Assembly (NCBI GenBank): GCA_001600875.1
Contig: BCLD01000002.1
Span: forward strand, 1,378,531 to 1,442,530
From: Solicoccozyma terricola
Lineage: Eukaryota > Basidiomycota > Tremellomycetes > Filobasidiales > Piskurozymaceae
DNA length: 64,000 nt
Direction of reading: 5' to 3'
In this document: positions 23,817-35,927 of the stretch, piece after piece
Position numbering within the stretch: position 1 is the stretch's first letter
How the letters are laid out: every line of letters starts with the position of its first letter
The notes under the pieces: generated by a model
Told to the model about the DNA's origin: nothing
The model's database searches: none
Seen by the model: only the letters and a program-made list of their open reading frames with translations
Translations under genes and position numbers: made by a program

Positions 23817-26295
23817 ATGTCATACCCAGGAGAGTACAGACACAATCATGGCAATGGATACAACGCTTATCCTCAGCAACAACAGCAAGCAGGAGGATAT
23901 TACCCACCGCAGGGAGCTCCTCCGCAGCAGCAAGGTGGTCCGTATTACCAGCCGCAGCAAGGAGGGTATCCTGGTGGTGGTGGTGGTGGTGGGTGAGTGG
24001 TGATAGTGGAAGTACACAGAGAGTATGTGCTCCGGTGTATATATGTGCAAGCTAACGTCCATCACCCCTCGTTATCGGCGGATGTCGACAGCTTCCCTCC
24101 ACCACCAGGACCACCACCACCTCCTCCCATGAACAGGTGAGTTCGTTGTTCCCCCGAGCTGCACTGTCTGTCTGTCTGCCAAGCTGAATAGCCCAACCTA
24201 TCTATAACTCCCAGACCATCTGGATATGGCGGATACCAACAGCAGCCCAGCTATGGACCCTCAGGACAAGGATATCAAGCTCCAACTGGTCAATATGTGC
24301 AGTCTTCCTACCAGACTGGGTTAGTAAATCGTTCTGCTCCTTCGTTATTCTCATACACTGACCATGGGTTGATATTCGTTTATCGTATCCTGGGATTATG
24401 CGGCTACTACAGATCCGCAGGAGCAAACCCGATGCAACAGACCCACTTTGCACCTCCGACAGGTCCTTCACCCCGTGCGTTCCTTTCCTATCCGTCAACT
24501 CTCTCTCTCTGTCTCTGTCTCTCTCTCCCCCCCCCCTCACCCGAGGGGCCATCTGCTGACAATGTACCCAACCTCCATGTCCAGAACTCCCTCCAACCGG
24601 GTCTCAACACTTTGGTCCGCAATTCCAAGCCCAAGGTGGGCAGGTTCAACAGCCGTTTTTCCAATATTCTCAATGTACAGGAAAGAAGAAGGCGCTTTGT
24701 GTGAGTTCCATCCTTTGTTTCTTGGGTTTAATTGGCAGGATCAGCACCGGGCAGGATTTCCTTATATTCCGACTTCAAACCGTGCGGTTCTCCCCTTCCT
24801 CTCACCAACAGATCGGTATAAATTACCGCGGTACAAGCTCCGAGTTGAGGGGATGTATCAACGACGCTCAGAACGTCCAACGATTCCTCTGTCGTACGTT
24901 CGCGGAATAATAAAATACCTGTCGACATTCGGGGGCCTAACTCTCTTACTCCTTTTACAGAACGATTCGGCTACAAACCCGAAGACATCGTCATGCTCAC
25001 AGACGACGCTTCCAACCCTCGTCAAATTCCAACAAGAGCGAATATGATCGCTGCTATGCAGTGGTTGGTCGGAGATGCTCAGCCGAACGACAGTTTATTC
25101 TTCCATTAGTAAGTGGTACTAGCGCGTGATATAAAAAAAACAGGGGTAGTTGATATAATATTTCCGAAAAAGCTCGGGACATGGTGGTCAGACGCAGGAT
25201 CTCAATGGGGATGAAGAGTGAGTTTGGGAGAACTGAGGGAATCAACGCAACGGATCAAGCTGATGATTGCGCCAACAATATCGCAGTGATGGATATGACG
25301 AGGTCATTTACCCGCTCGACCACAAGACCGCGGGGTTCATCGTTGACGATGACATGTGAGTGTTTGTGCCTTTCTACATTTACCCCCCTTTACCTGCGAT
25401 GGACCTTTGATATCGGTCCCTCGACACCTCAGCCACACTCTCTTGGTCAGACCACTTCCTCCAGGATGCCGTCTCACTGCCATCTTCGACTCGTGCCATT
25501 CCGGTACTGCGATGGATCTACCTTACATATACTCGACAGAAGGGAAAATCAAGGAGCCGAACCTCCTCGCCGAGGCTGGTCAGGGGTTAATGTCTGCTGG
25601 GAAGAGTTATCTTCGGTGAGATGCGTGGCGCCGCTGACTCATTCACGTCAGACACCAACTAACCGATGTCGACGCATCTCAGCGGTGACATCGGCGGCAT
25701 GCTTTCCGGCGTCATGGGTCTTGGCAAGCAAATAATTAATCAGAACAGCGGAGCTGCCTCGAAGACGAAACAGTAGGTGGTCCCCGCCTTGTTAAAGGTC
25801 TATACCGAAGGTTAAAGTCAGCTGATCTTTTCATTCATTCACGCATCCTCCAGAACTAAGACTAGCGCTGCAGACGTCATATCGTGGTCTGGTTGCAAGG
25901 ACTCGCAGACCGTTGGTCGGAACGGCTACACCTTCCTTTGAAATATCCCGTTAACACTGCTCCGTCTTTACAGAGTGCTGACACCCAAGAAGCTGGCAAA
26001 GCTACCGGTGCAATGTCATACGTGAGTTGCGACGTATCCGTGTAACTGCCATCACACCGTACTGAATCCCCTTCCGTAGGCATTCATCGCTGCCCTCACC
26101 CGCTACCCACAACAATCGTATATGCAGCTGTTGAATACAATCCGAGAGGAGCTGCGTGGCAAGTACGACCAGAAGCCGCAGTTGAGCGCTTCGCACCCAA
26201 TGGTGAGCCTGGGTTTTCATCTTTGATAGCATGCTGGACAGAGAGCCTGATTGTCGCCGTGCATCAGGATTGCAACTTGTTGTTCATGGCATGAG
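23817..26295 (+). CDS. MCA1: Type I metacaspase
   Basis: Metacaspases are Cys-His proteases cleaving after Arg or Lys, linked in fungi to stress, protein quality control and cell death. The N-terminal prodomain (exons 23817-23992, 24092-24136 and next) is rich in Q, P, G and Y ([20 protein letters not shown]...). The protease domain starts at [13 protein letters not shown] and continues [20 protein letters not shown]. The catalytic His is in [15 protein letters not shown] and the catalytic Cys in [32 protein letters not shown] and [19 protein letters not shown] follow, and the end is DCNLLFMA. Roughly twelve exons are needed, several under 60 nt. The motif order and spacing match the family, with a normal full-length domain. 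The last two residues before the stop are the least certain part. Confidence 0.93.
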
Positions 26296-27092
26296 TCTAG
26301 ACATGCCTGTGCGTGTCGCTACAGAGAGCTACATGACCACTTGTATTCTTCCTTGGTTTAAGATGAAGGCGGGGTATTGTAGGGCAGCAAACTGTTCGTC
26401 AAGGGGTTTTATATATTTATATCACGTCCAAACATTGATTCACGAGCATACAACATAAGGGAGCACACAAGGGGGAAAAAAAAAAGTTGGGGTTGGAATT
26501 AAGGGGGTGGAGTTGGGGATAATATACAAGACACCGACAGCGCCGCTAGAACGGCGCACATGATCTGAGATCGATTCGTTCGTTGACTCCACAAGATACA
26601 ACATAACCCTTTGCCATTCCCAAACCAACTATCATTATGCGGAGGCCGATACGACGGGGCGTTTTACTCGGAGTTTTCTCGGTGATAGGTGTATTGGTGA
26701 ATAGTGAGAGGGGTCGATGTTGTTGTGATGGATGCCACACGGAGATACGACGAAAAGGTCATGTCAGGGGACAAGACAAGCTGAACGCGGTTCTGTCGAC
26801 TCCTAAGGCGGAAGGGGCGGGGCGAGGTCAACATCCATCTGAGATGGATCGGGAAGCTTAACTCACCTAACTAGTGAACTCTGATTGCGTGCGTGTTTTT
26901 ACGCTCAATCTTTCTTCACACTCTTCTCGTCCTTTTCTTTCCTTTCCCTTATTCCTCCCGCGTACCGCATTCTAGTCTTTGGATATGTTTCCATTCCCAA
27001 GCGGGTGCGAGGAGACGTAAGGTGAAAGAAAAATGATAACCGAAAGAAACCAAATAGAGATCGTCCCACGAGGCGGGACGGCGTTCGTAACT
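26296..27092. other. Convergent intergenic region, metacaspase/bZIP 3' ends
   Basis: Both flanking genes point into this 800-base interval, which must hold their 3' UTRs. Only short frames are seen. No terminator signal is identifiable with confidence. Confidence 0.5.
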
Positions 27093-30000
27093 TCAGGTCA
27101 AGAAAGGGGTGAGTGTGAAAGGGAGGAAGGAAAATAAGGAAAAGGAACAGTGGATTCGGCTTTGGAAGCCGGCTTCATCGTCCGGGATTGTGTTCTGCAA
27201 TCGCCAGATGTGGGTTGGGTGGGGGGGTTGTTTGATGGTTTTAGTCGACAGGAGATTCCCAAGGATGGATACTTGGGAATGCCCTGCGACGGAAACGATC
27301 TTTCTACTTGGCGCATCAGTCGCCTGTCGAAGAGTCGTCAAACGGTCAAACGGTGGGTGGCAGCTGAGCTGCGGTCAAAACAACGAGGGGAGGTGGCGGC
27401 GGAATTTGAATTCCACTCTGCGTGCGTGCGTGCGTGCGTGCAAAGTGCATCGAATCAGTATCGGCGGCAGCGACTCTCCGACAGCCACCTGAACTCACAC
27501 CTGCCAACAACTTCGCAAGGCCTTCCGACCAGTTCTGGTTCTGGACCAACATCGCCCTGATGACCATGAACTTCCGATCGAGCGCCGCATGTTTCTCCCT
27601 GACAAGTTGGGCTTCAAGACGCGCCGCTTCAGCTTGAGCTTGAGCTTGGGCCAACTCCAGCATTCTTGCTCCCCTAGACCTTTTCGCGGAATCTCGATTG
27701 ATCCTCCTACGTCTCTGCTTTGGAGTCTCGGGAGGCATGCCGTCGTAATGCCTTCTGATGTCCTCGTCGTTAAGCCCTGGAAACATTCTCCGATCGTCTT
27801 CCGTGACGATGGGATGGCTGTATATGTGTTCCGGGTATTTGTTCCCGCTCTTCCTCTTCTCCGGAGAGGTAGGTGACCCGGTGCCCTCTTCGTCGGAAGA
27901 TTCGTTCTGAGGCGCCGACGCCGGGGGGACGACGATGCCAACGGGAGGAGCGTTCGCGTATACCACCGCGAAGGGATCAGAGCTCATACCAGCGCCGTGA
28001 GTACTGGCTGTTGAAGCGACGGGAAGAGCAGTATCGCATTCCGGTTGACTCCCGGTGCTCTGATTCATTGAGGCGTCTGGCCTCCTAGCTCCGTTCGCAT
28101 GACCGGGACTCGTTACGGATGGAGTTGGTGGAAGAACCGCCGGAAGATAGAACCTTTGTGGCGCATTCGCACTCGCACTCGCATTTGCATTCGCATCCAA
28201 AGGAAAGGCGACGATTTGACCTTGCTCGTTCTGAAGTGCCATTACGAGATTAGGGTTGATAGTCGTAGGAGGAACGAAGAACGGAGGGGGAGGGAGGGAG
28301 GCCGAAGAGATCATTCGATATTCAGATTCAACGGGTGGAATGCGCTAGTAGGAGATTATTAAAAAGAAAAAAAAGAAGAAAAAAAAGAGAACGACAAATC
28401 AGCACGACGTTTGTCTCCAGCACACGCGTTGTAACAAACACTCACATCGACCGACCAATTATCGAAGCTCGGAAGCGCCACACCAGTCATGCCGTTATTC
28501 GCGTCTGCATCTTGTTCATTCGCAGCAGCGGTCGACGACGACGACGTAGCTTTCACCGGTGAGGGGAAGACGGAAGACGTTTCGTAGGACCATGATTCGG
28601 CGGCCACCGCGGTCGTGGGTACTTGGAGTACCTCCTCTACGACTTGAGGATGAACTTGCTCGTACGCTTGGATATCGACGGGTTGAACTTGGATTTGAGA
28701 TTGAGCTTGAACTGGACTTTGGATCGAAGCGTCGTTGTAAACGTTATCGAGCGTATATGTGCCATACTCGTTGAGGAAATCCTGTATGTTCTCTTCGATA
28801 GTATCGAATGACTTTTCGAGCGTGTGATCGTAGTGGAACGACTCAACGTCGTAGGAAGGACCGGTGACGTTGCCGGAGGGGTTTACGTTGGCGGAGGAGC
28901 CTACGTGGTCGTTCGTGAGAGCGGGAGAGTTGGTGACAAGAGTTTCGTCAGAATCTGGGGTTATCGAACCGACGACGCGGTTGGTCTTTGGATACGGATG
29001 AACGAGGGAGCTAGCACTGGGACTGGAGGTGGGGGGTGGGGGGTGGGGGGTGGGGGTTTGGGGGACGGGGACGGGGACGGGGAGGAGGGTGGAGAAGACG
29101 AGATAGACGATGAGCCGGATTGTAGATGGTGAGATCGGACAACGTCGAGGATGTGGGTGGGATGGGTGTGGAGGACGACGAGGGACGTATGAGAGCGTGG
29201 AAAGAGTGTCGTCGTCGTCGTTCGAGGTCGAGGTGGGATGACATCGGTGAAGAGTACCAGTTTGAGGAGAGGAAGGGAGAGCAAGGGCGAGAAGATACGG
29301 ACGATGATCGAGCGGACAACGACGAAGAACGGGAGGCGGTGGGTGTAGAGGATGACGAGGAAAGTATGAGAGCGCAGAGTGTCGTTGTTGTCGTTCGAGG
29401 TGGTGGGGAGTACCGGTTTGACAAGAGGAGGAGAGAGGATGGGAGAGAAAGGGAGAGCAAGGGAGAGGAAGAGAACGATGATCGAGCGGAGAACGAAAGA
29501 ACGGGGAGTGGTCGATAAAGGCATGAGAGCGGGGAAGGAATGTCGTCGTCGTCGTTCGAGGTGGGGTGGGTTGGGGTGGTATGACATCGATGGGAGTACC
29601 CGAGGAGAGGAGATGAGAGGAGAGGAGAAGAAGGGAGAGCAACAGACAGGAAGGGAACCGACGATCCAGCGGACAAGGATAAAAACGAGGGAGGGAGGGG
29701 AGGAAGATATTAACATGTATTCCGAAATCGATGATAAAATAAACCGGACGAGGAACTGGAGGAGTTGAGAGGAAATGCTCGCTTCGCTCGCGAGGAGAGA
29801 GAGTATTGCTCACTCCGTTCGCGAAGGAGTGCTCACTCCGTTCGCAGAAGAAAGGAGATGCTCGCTTCGCTCGCGAAGACAGAGAGTATCGCTCACTCCG
29901 TTCGCAAAGGAGTGCTCGCTACGCTCGCAGAAGAGAAGAGATGCTCGCTTCGCTCGCGAAGAAGAGCTCCCTTACGGGAGCATGGTCTTCGCTCCGCGAA

Positions 30001-30131
30001 GACAGAAGAGACGCTCGCGGAATCGAAGACCTCATTCATGTAATTGAACCACCCCGAACCCCACCCCGAACCCCCTCCTTCCCCCGTCTCCACCCTGGAA
30101 CCTGTACTCACCTAGTAGTAATAACCTTCAT
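27093..30131 (-). CDS. bZIP transcription factor
   Basis: The basic region and zipper are in the exon 28344-27499: RRRRINRDSAKRSRGAR gives the N-x7-R signature, followed by heptad-rich LELAQAQAQAEAARLEAQL and further leucines. Exon 28446-29022 encodes an acidic, Q/V-rich putative activation region. I infer a 20-nt first exon, 30112-30131 (MKVITT plus two bases). It has a strong GTGAGT donor and joins at 29022 to give SPSASSLVHPYPK in frame. The 1089-nt intron between them carries hairpin repeats and a purine-rich tandem array. Exons 1-3 sum to 481 codons. The final exon ending at 27093 is a guess: two acceptors are possible in the same frame and the encoded tail is not conserved-looking. DNA target is unknown; ACGT-core sites would be expected for the class. 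Confidence 0.7.
29130..29700. repeat. Purine-rich tandem array, about three units of 160-175 bases
   Basis: The landmark GTCGT(CGT)n TCGAGGT recurs near 29208, 29381 and 29541. Each is followed by GAGTACC, a GAGGAGAG-type tract and, in two cases, a GACGATGATCGAGCGGA block. Units are diverged. The plus strand is almost all purine with few pyrimidine-first triplets, so all three reverse frames stay open for hundreds of bases. Confidence 0.75.
29770..30035 (-). repeat. Hairpin repeat copy B, in inferred bZIP intron 1
   Basis: At least five copies of GAGCGAAGCGAGCA-type units occur, with a GCTCCC...GGGAGC hairpin and CTTCGC-GGA-GCGAAG (29992-30006). Read on the minus strand they have the same order and orientation as copies in other genes, that is sense to the bZIP gene. 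Confidence 0.85.
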
Positions 30132-30660
30132 CTTTTAATACCTCGTTAATCTTCTATCTTGTGATGAATTTGAAATGTGTGCAGTGGATGTTGTTGTTGT
30201 TGATGTGTGTTTGATTGCTATGAGATATGTTGTATGGTTGTATGATCAGATCACGACGACGGGAGGGTAGTGTGTGATATATGTACTACTACTACTACTA
30301 CTACCGCGACGGGGATGGCAGCGCGGATGGCCGGGGGCGGGGTGGCCCCTTGTCCATCGTGAGAATCCCCCTCCCCACAGCGCACCACCAGAGGGGGTCC
30401 CCCACGCACATGACTCCCTTGACTCTGAATTAAAAAGCAAATCTGACGAGGATTTGGATCCAGATTGGGACAAGGGACAAGGGACAGGGACAGGGACCAG
30501 CCCAGATTTCACAGATCAACACGTGATAGACATTCACCACCACAGAACATTCAGCGGACATCCCCGGGGGGGGCCATCCATGCCATGCCATGCCGACCAT
30601 TCCCTACCACATCCCATAAATGACATGTATTCATTCACATGCCCGGCATCATTTCACCCG
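30132..30660. other. Intergenic, bZIP promoter and CCCH-gene 3' side
   Basis: About 530 bases with a TAC/ACT triplet microsatellite (near 30284-30304) and GC-rich sequence. No gene recognised. The bZIP 5' region and the CCCH 3' UTR lie here. Confidence 0.45.
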
Positions 30661-33600
30661 TTATCGAGCATGACCACCTCCAGGGAGTTCATTGTATCGA
30701 CAATTAGGTTGCCTGTTGGGGGGGGGGGGGGGGCGGGGAAGGGAGGGGGAACCGTGGGTTAATATAAACACACACACACTGTAATCTCAACGACGTACCA
30801 TTTACAATCATCACCATGAGGACAAGAATGTCTGTCCATGGTAGAACAAACCGAAAAGAGAGTAGAGCGGACCGTTAGTTAACCCCCCCCCACTCCCAAC
30901 CCCGGACTCACCCATAAATACAATCAACACCAGCACCACATCGATCCATCTTATAAAATGGACATGGCATATCGTGTACTAATTTCTTCAATAATGCGTA
31001 TTGAGCTTTAGTTAANNNNNNNNNNNNNNNNNNNNNNNNNNNNNNNNNNNNNNNNNNNNNNNNNNNNNNNNNNNNNNNNNNNNNNNNNNNNNNNNNNNNN
31101 NNNNNNNNNNNNNNNNNNNNNNNNNNNNNNNNNNNNNNNNNNNNNNNNNNNNNNNNNNNNNNNNNNNNNNNNNNNNNNNNNNNNNNNNNNNNNNNNNNNN
31201 NNNNNNNNNNNNNNNNNNNNNNNNNNNNNNNNNNNNNNNNNNNNNNNNNNNNNNNNNNNNNNNNNNNNNNNNNNNNNNNNNNNNNNNNNNNNNNNCTCAC
31301 CATAATTATGACCGAAAGCACAAGACGCTTGTTTGCAACCTTCATCAGCTGCGGTGAGCAATATCAAAAAAGCGTCAAAAGATCGTCAAAGGAAGGGTTC
31401 TCGGATATGAAACACCCCCCGGTGGTATCTTATCCCCCCCCCCCCGGGGGCCCACGGCCACGGCCACGCCGACTTACTAAGATATTCTCTGGAGATAAAC
31501 CAAAACCCGGCGATAAATCCATCAGTCCTTCCATTCTCAAACGGACCACATACGCTAAAAACGCCTCACGCCCCTAAAACTCACTTATGACAAGGTCTAG
31601 GATTCAACGTCCTAACCGCGTTCTCTCCACCATCGACTTTTATCGTCCTTTTATACTGGATTGAATTCCCCAAGACTTCATCCGCCGTACCTCCACCGCC
31701 GCCGCCTACCACAGGTTGAAAAATCCTCTCTTTGTCCTTGCTGGGCTTCGGAGTCTTTATTCCAATCCATCCTTTTGATTCATCATGTTTCATTTGAATC
31801 GTATAATCTTTCATAGTCGTTGGTTTGTTCGATTTAATCTTCTTGCCTATCGGTGTAGTAGTAGATGATGACGCGTTGTTGTTGTTAAACTTTTTCGCCG
31901 CCGCCGTAGCAGCAACCGTCGCCGCCACCGTCGCTTCTGCTTCAACCCTCAACGCTCGAAGAAGATCAGCTACGTCCTCATCCGATTCTTCTTCATCCTC
32001 CTCTAATAACATTCGTGAAATTATCCTCGCAGTTTCAACGTCCTTGGTCATCATAGGATCCGATTCCCCATCATCAGTCTCCATTCCTGTTGATCCTTCC
32101 GATACGGAACCATTCCTATTCGCATTATAATATCCCTTTGGTGAAGACGACAACGACGAAGATGACAACGACAACGACGAAGACCCAAATGTGAAATCAG
32201 GAACCTTTGTTTTCGACGACGACGCCTTCTTAATAGATCCAGACACAATCCCAGTTTTCCCCCCACCACCAGCCTTTGGAGTCGCATAACCAAACCCTGA
32301 AACCCCAACATCTTGTACTTTATTCCTCCGAAACAATCCTGGAATCTCTACCGTCAACTTTTCATATTGTTGTAATTCAAAAGCAACGTTACTGTATCCC
32401 TTGAGGATGAGCACGTTTTTGAGACGACCTTCGGTTTGAAGAGATGATAGAACAGGAGCGTATCCATTATCGTGGGATGCTCCGAGGAGCTAGCGAGCGA
32501 GCGAGCGAGACAGGTTAAAAACGTTCCCCGATCAGCGACGCGGGTCGACGGAACGGGGAGATGGGTGTTTCAAGTTCCAAAAAATTCCCCCCAACTCACG
32601 ATAAACCCACACTGCGCATTCGACGCATATAACTTCAAGTTCTCCCTCATCTTTGCATCGCTCGCTTCTTTACCATTTCCAACGTCGATGACTTGTGTGT
32701 ACAAAGGGAAAACGGGGTGGAAGACAAAACACGTCCCGTTAGGATGGAGGTACATCCCGTCCCGGTTGACCCTCTGTTCGACTCACCATTTATCAAATCG
32801 TGGCTTTGGCTTAAACCAGCGAAAAACGCATGGAACGTGGCATGATCTGGAACTACCCCGGTCTGATGTCCACACCCGTCACATATCCAAATCAGTATCC
32901 CTCCTCAACCCCCCCCCCCGGCCCCCCCCCCAGGCCCACACCCGGGACAATCCGGAAATCTCACCTTTACCAAGATATTCGCCAGACCCGTCTTATTAAT
33001 AAACATGTTGATTACTACCTTATTAAGTATTTTAGAAGCGTTGGCTGCTTGTTCCGGGAGTTTATGTGTTATGAGTGAGTTTAAAGAGGAGAGGAGGATT
33101 TTCGCAGCGTCTCGACCTAGCGATGGGATGGGATGGGATGGGATGGATTGTCAGTCAAGACCCACGGGGTTTGAAAGCGGATATAATAGCCTACCTCCAA
33201 TCGCTCCTTGTTTCATGAGAGAGTCGTCGAACTGATGAAGACGACGTTGTATAGCCCCCCCGAGTTAGTCAAGATGTTTGAAAACAATCACATAATCCCC
33301 CCCCCCCCCCTGAGACTCACAATCAACCCATCTCCATCGAGTAACACCGCCGTGAAGAGTTGCTGTTTTGTGATGAACGGGGGTAATTGACAAAGCGCGC
33401 CCCATCAGTGTCTGCCCCTCCCTTCCAACGAATCAACAACTTTCAACCCCACCCCCCGCACACCAACCTCTTTCTCTTCCACCAATTTCCCCATCTTCTC
33501 CTTAATCTCCTCCAATTCCAACTCAATCTTCCTTTTCTCCACCTCCATCCTCGACACGTTTTTCTGAGCGGTCATATATGAACTTTTCCATAATTCAACT

Positions 33601-33971
33601 TCATGTTTCAATGTTTCCAATTCTTCATTTTCCTCCTTGTATGAAATAGCTAATGAGAAGAGGTCTGAGAGGGTTGATAGAGCGGTAGCGTGTGATTGTT
33701 GTAATGAAAGAAGAGCAGGTGACGGTGACGGTGATTCAATGGGTGGTTTTTCTACCTCCTCCTTCTCCTTCTTCTTCGGATTCGGATTCGGATTAACATG
33801 GACTGGAACGAAAGGCACCGATGAGGGCGATGATGGTGTAAGATTGGAAATCGATGGAGAGGTTAATATTGGTTTACCATTTATTTTCGGTTTCGGTTTG
33901 GTTGCGGGAGATGAAGGAGAAGATGAGAGAGGGAATGAGAATGTGAATCCTGGTGTGGGATGGTTTGCCAT
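30661..33971 (-). CDS. Tandem CCCH zinc-finger protein with N-terminal coiled coil and NYN-like domain
   Basis: The start MANHPTPGFTFSFPLSSS at 33971 leads into a coiled coil (EENEELETLKHEVELWKSSY...VSRMEVEKRKIELELEEI). A following exon has LFTAVLLDGDGLI and later exons have YASNAQCGF, LLGASHDNGYAP and RLKNVLILKGYSN. This order resembles the conserved domain of fungal CCCH proteins whose DGDG core looks like an NYN/PIN-type fold (inference). Acidic low-complexity sequence follows. Zinc fingers at the C terminus are DEGCKQASCAFGHNYG, then CPFYKMDRCGAGVDCIYGH and SCPHGDDCKW, ending CRYNELPGGGHAR with the stop at 30661. An assembly gap of 280 N interrupts the zinc-finger region. Probably an RNA-binding regulator. 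Seven or more introns. Confidence 0.75.
31016..31295. other. Assembly gap (280 N) inside the CCCH gene
   Basis: A run of N falls between the first CCCH finger and the second. C-rich and G-rich homopolymers surround it. The true missing length is unknown. Confidence 0.99.
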
Positions 33972-35927
33972 CGTGATTATAGGAATAAATGGAATGGAGG
34001 AATGATGGAACAGGGAGGGAGAGATGGGGGGTGGTTTCGATTGTCGACGAGATGGTTGATTGAGCGTCTACGTTGTTCCTTTTTTTTTCTTTTTTAGAAA
34101 CCCAACAAAAAACGGATGATCCTCAAATATTTTGCCGTTGGATGAGAGCGTGTGAATTCGACCGGTTCAAATGCAAGATTAGTGTGATGATGGGCGAGTT
34201 GATATGCCGTGTATGTTAGCCGTGTGGATGATATTTCAATCAACGGATCATCAATCTTAGCCAACTGAGCTTTCGCCACCAACCATCGAATCACGTGCCA
34301 ACAACGCCCAATCGTTTCCAACCACATGAACAAATGGAACGAGACAGGACATCCGAGGGATGATGGAATGACAAGTAGTACCACCCCGAGGTCCACTCCC
34401 TCGTCGTGTCTGCTTCTCTCTCAATGCACAACTCGTATATTCAGATGGATCCATTCAGATATACAATCTACTACATCGAGGGGGGGGGGGGGGGCCCCCT
34501 TTTTTGGGGGCCCCCCCCCCCCCCCCCCCCCGCCATACATTTGAAGAAGACGGAGTAATGTGGCCAGTGGGGTAAGTGGGTAAACCCTCGTCAAGGGGTC
34601 AGAGATGTGGGTCACTAGGGCTGAATTTCAAACAGTTTACCATGGATGTATATAGGCTGTGTCCGAGTGAAATGCGAGACATGACGTGTCATCCACTTAT
34701 TCGCCACCCCGCCACGAATGCCGCCACAACAAAGCGCGGGCTTCGCTTGGGTTAGATGACACAGTAGTTCAAGGTTAACTGGAAGAGAGCCTGTCGGGGG
34801 AGGTTAGGGGGGCGAGGGGGGAGGGGGGAGGGGGGAGAGGAGACGAGAGGGGGTCTAGAAGCGCAGGGAGAAGGGGCAGCAGGGGAGGACAGGGGAGGAC
34901 AGCAGGGGAGGGCGGGAGACGAGAGGCGTCCCACCAGCGCACGACCCACACCCCGCCCCCCACACGCCACACCCAACTTCTCCCTCCCTTCCCTCCTCTC
35001 CTCCCACGCCTCCATCGCCCAATTTGTGTGTTTACGCGCGCCAAAGGGGGAAATGCCATCTCGTTCTGATTTAATCGATCCAACACATACATCCTCGACT
35101 CATCTCATACATCCCTCCCCCCGCATCAACCTCACACCACTACCTCCCATCCTCCTCAACCCCTCACGAACTCGGTCGTCATCTCGTTCTACTTCAACGA
35201 CCATCACCACCACCCACCCCGCACGCACGCACGCAACACACCACCCTCCCCACCTCCAACACCACCGCCTGAAAATTCCCACAGAACAGTCGATAACTCA
35301 CCCGTGGAACATAACCGCCCCTCGCTCTGTTACGAATCGACTTCGCTGTTCTACTCTTCGGATAGGGACTATCAACTGGACTTGGGTTTAGGCTCTTTTT
35401 TTGCAAGCGTCGGGATATCGAATCTAAGCGACTTTTTGAAACACACACTGTCATCTTGAGGTTTCCAACAAGGGCAAGTGTTCTTTTCAAAAGCGACATA
35501 CCGCTTCAACGTCTGTGGGGTCTTTTCATTCTACATCCAAGACCAACAATCGACGGTGCTCGACAGCGTGGAAACGTATACAACCGGGAGTGAAGGAGGG
35601 AAACATCGTTAAGACTTCCCACCCACCCCCCCCCCCATCCGCCACCCCCCCCCCCCCCCCCCCTTCAACTTAGTGTTCACCGATCCCACCTACATCCACG
35701 CCTTGACAAAGTGACACATATCTTTGGTGTTCAACGGTACCAACGGACTCGACCATTAACCAATAGTCCATCCGTCCTATTCACATCGAAATCAAGCGTG
35801 TCCACAATCCCACACCTCAATCATCTAAACTGTTTGTTGATCGTATACCAAACTCCACGTTTTGGTCCAACCTTCCTCTCCGGTGCCCACTCATCGACCT
35901 GTGACGGTATCCCACCTCCGCGCACAC
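33972..35927. other. Divergent intergenic region, CCCH gene and PIN4-like gene
   Basis: Nearly 2 kb without a supportable gene. It contains one exact TGACGTGTCA motif (34682-34691), a G/C/T homopolymer palindrome (34480-34531), G-rich tracts at about 34795-34920 and C runs at 35625-35662. CT/CA-rich sequence precedes the PIN4-like gene, as expected of a long 5' UTR. Short frames here have no family features. Confidence 0.5.
34480..34531. repeat. Homopolymer block G15-C5-T6-G5-C21
   Basis: Successive pure runs form a nearly self-complementary block (G run against the final C run, CCCCC against GGGGG around a T6 loop). It could be a real hairpin or a sequencing/assembly artefact. Confidence 0.8.

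Noticed and set aside
28359..29813. Three long overlapping reverse frames (over 220 codons each)
   Set aside because: They arise because the pyrimidine-rich strand cannot easily form stop codons; only the part below 29022 carries protein-like sequence joined to the bZIP exon.
31008..31367. Reverse frame running through N bases
   Set aside because: Its length is created by the gap; only the flanking zinc-finger pieces are informative.
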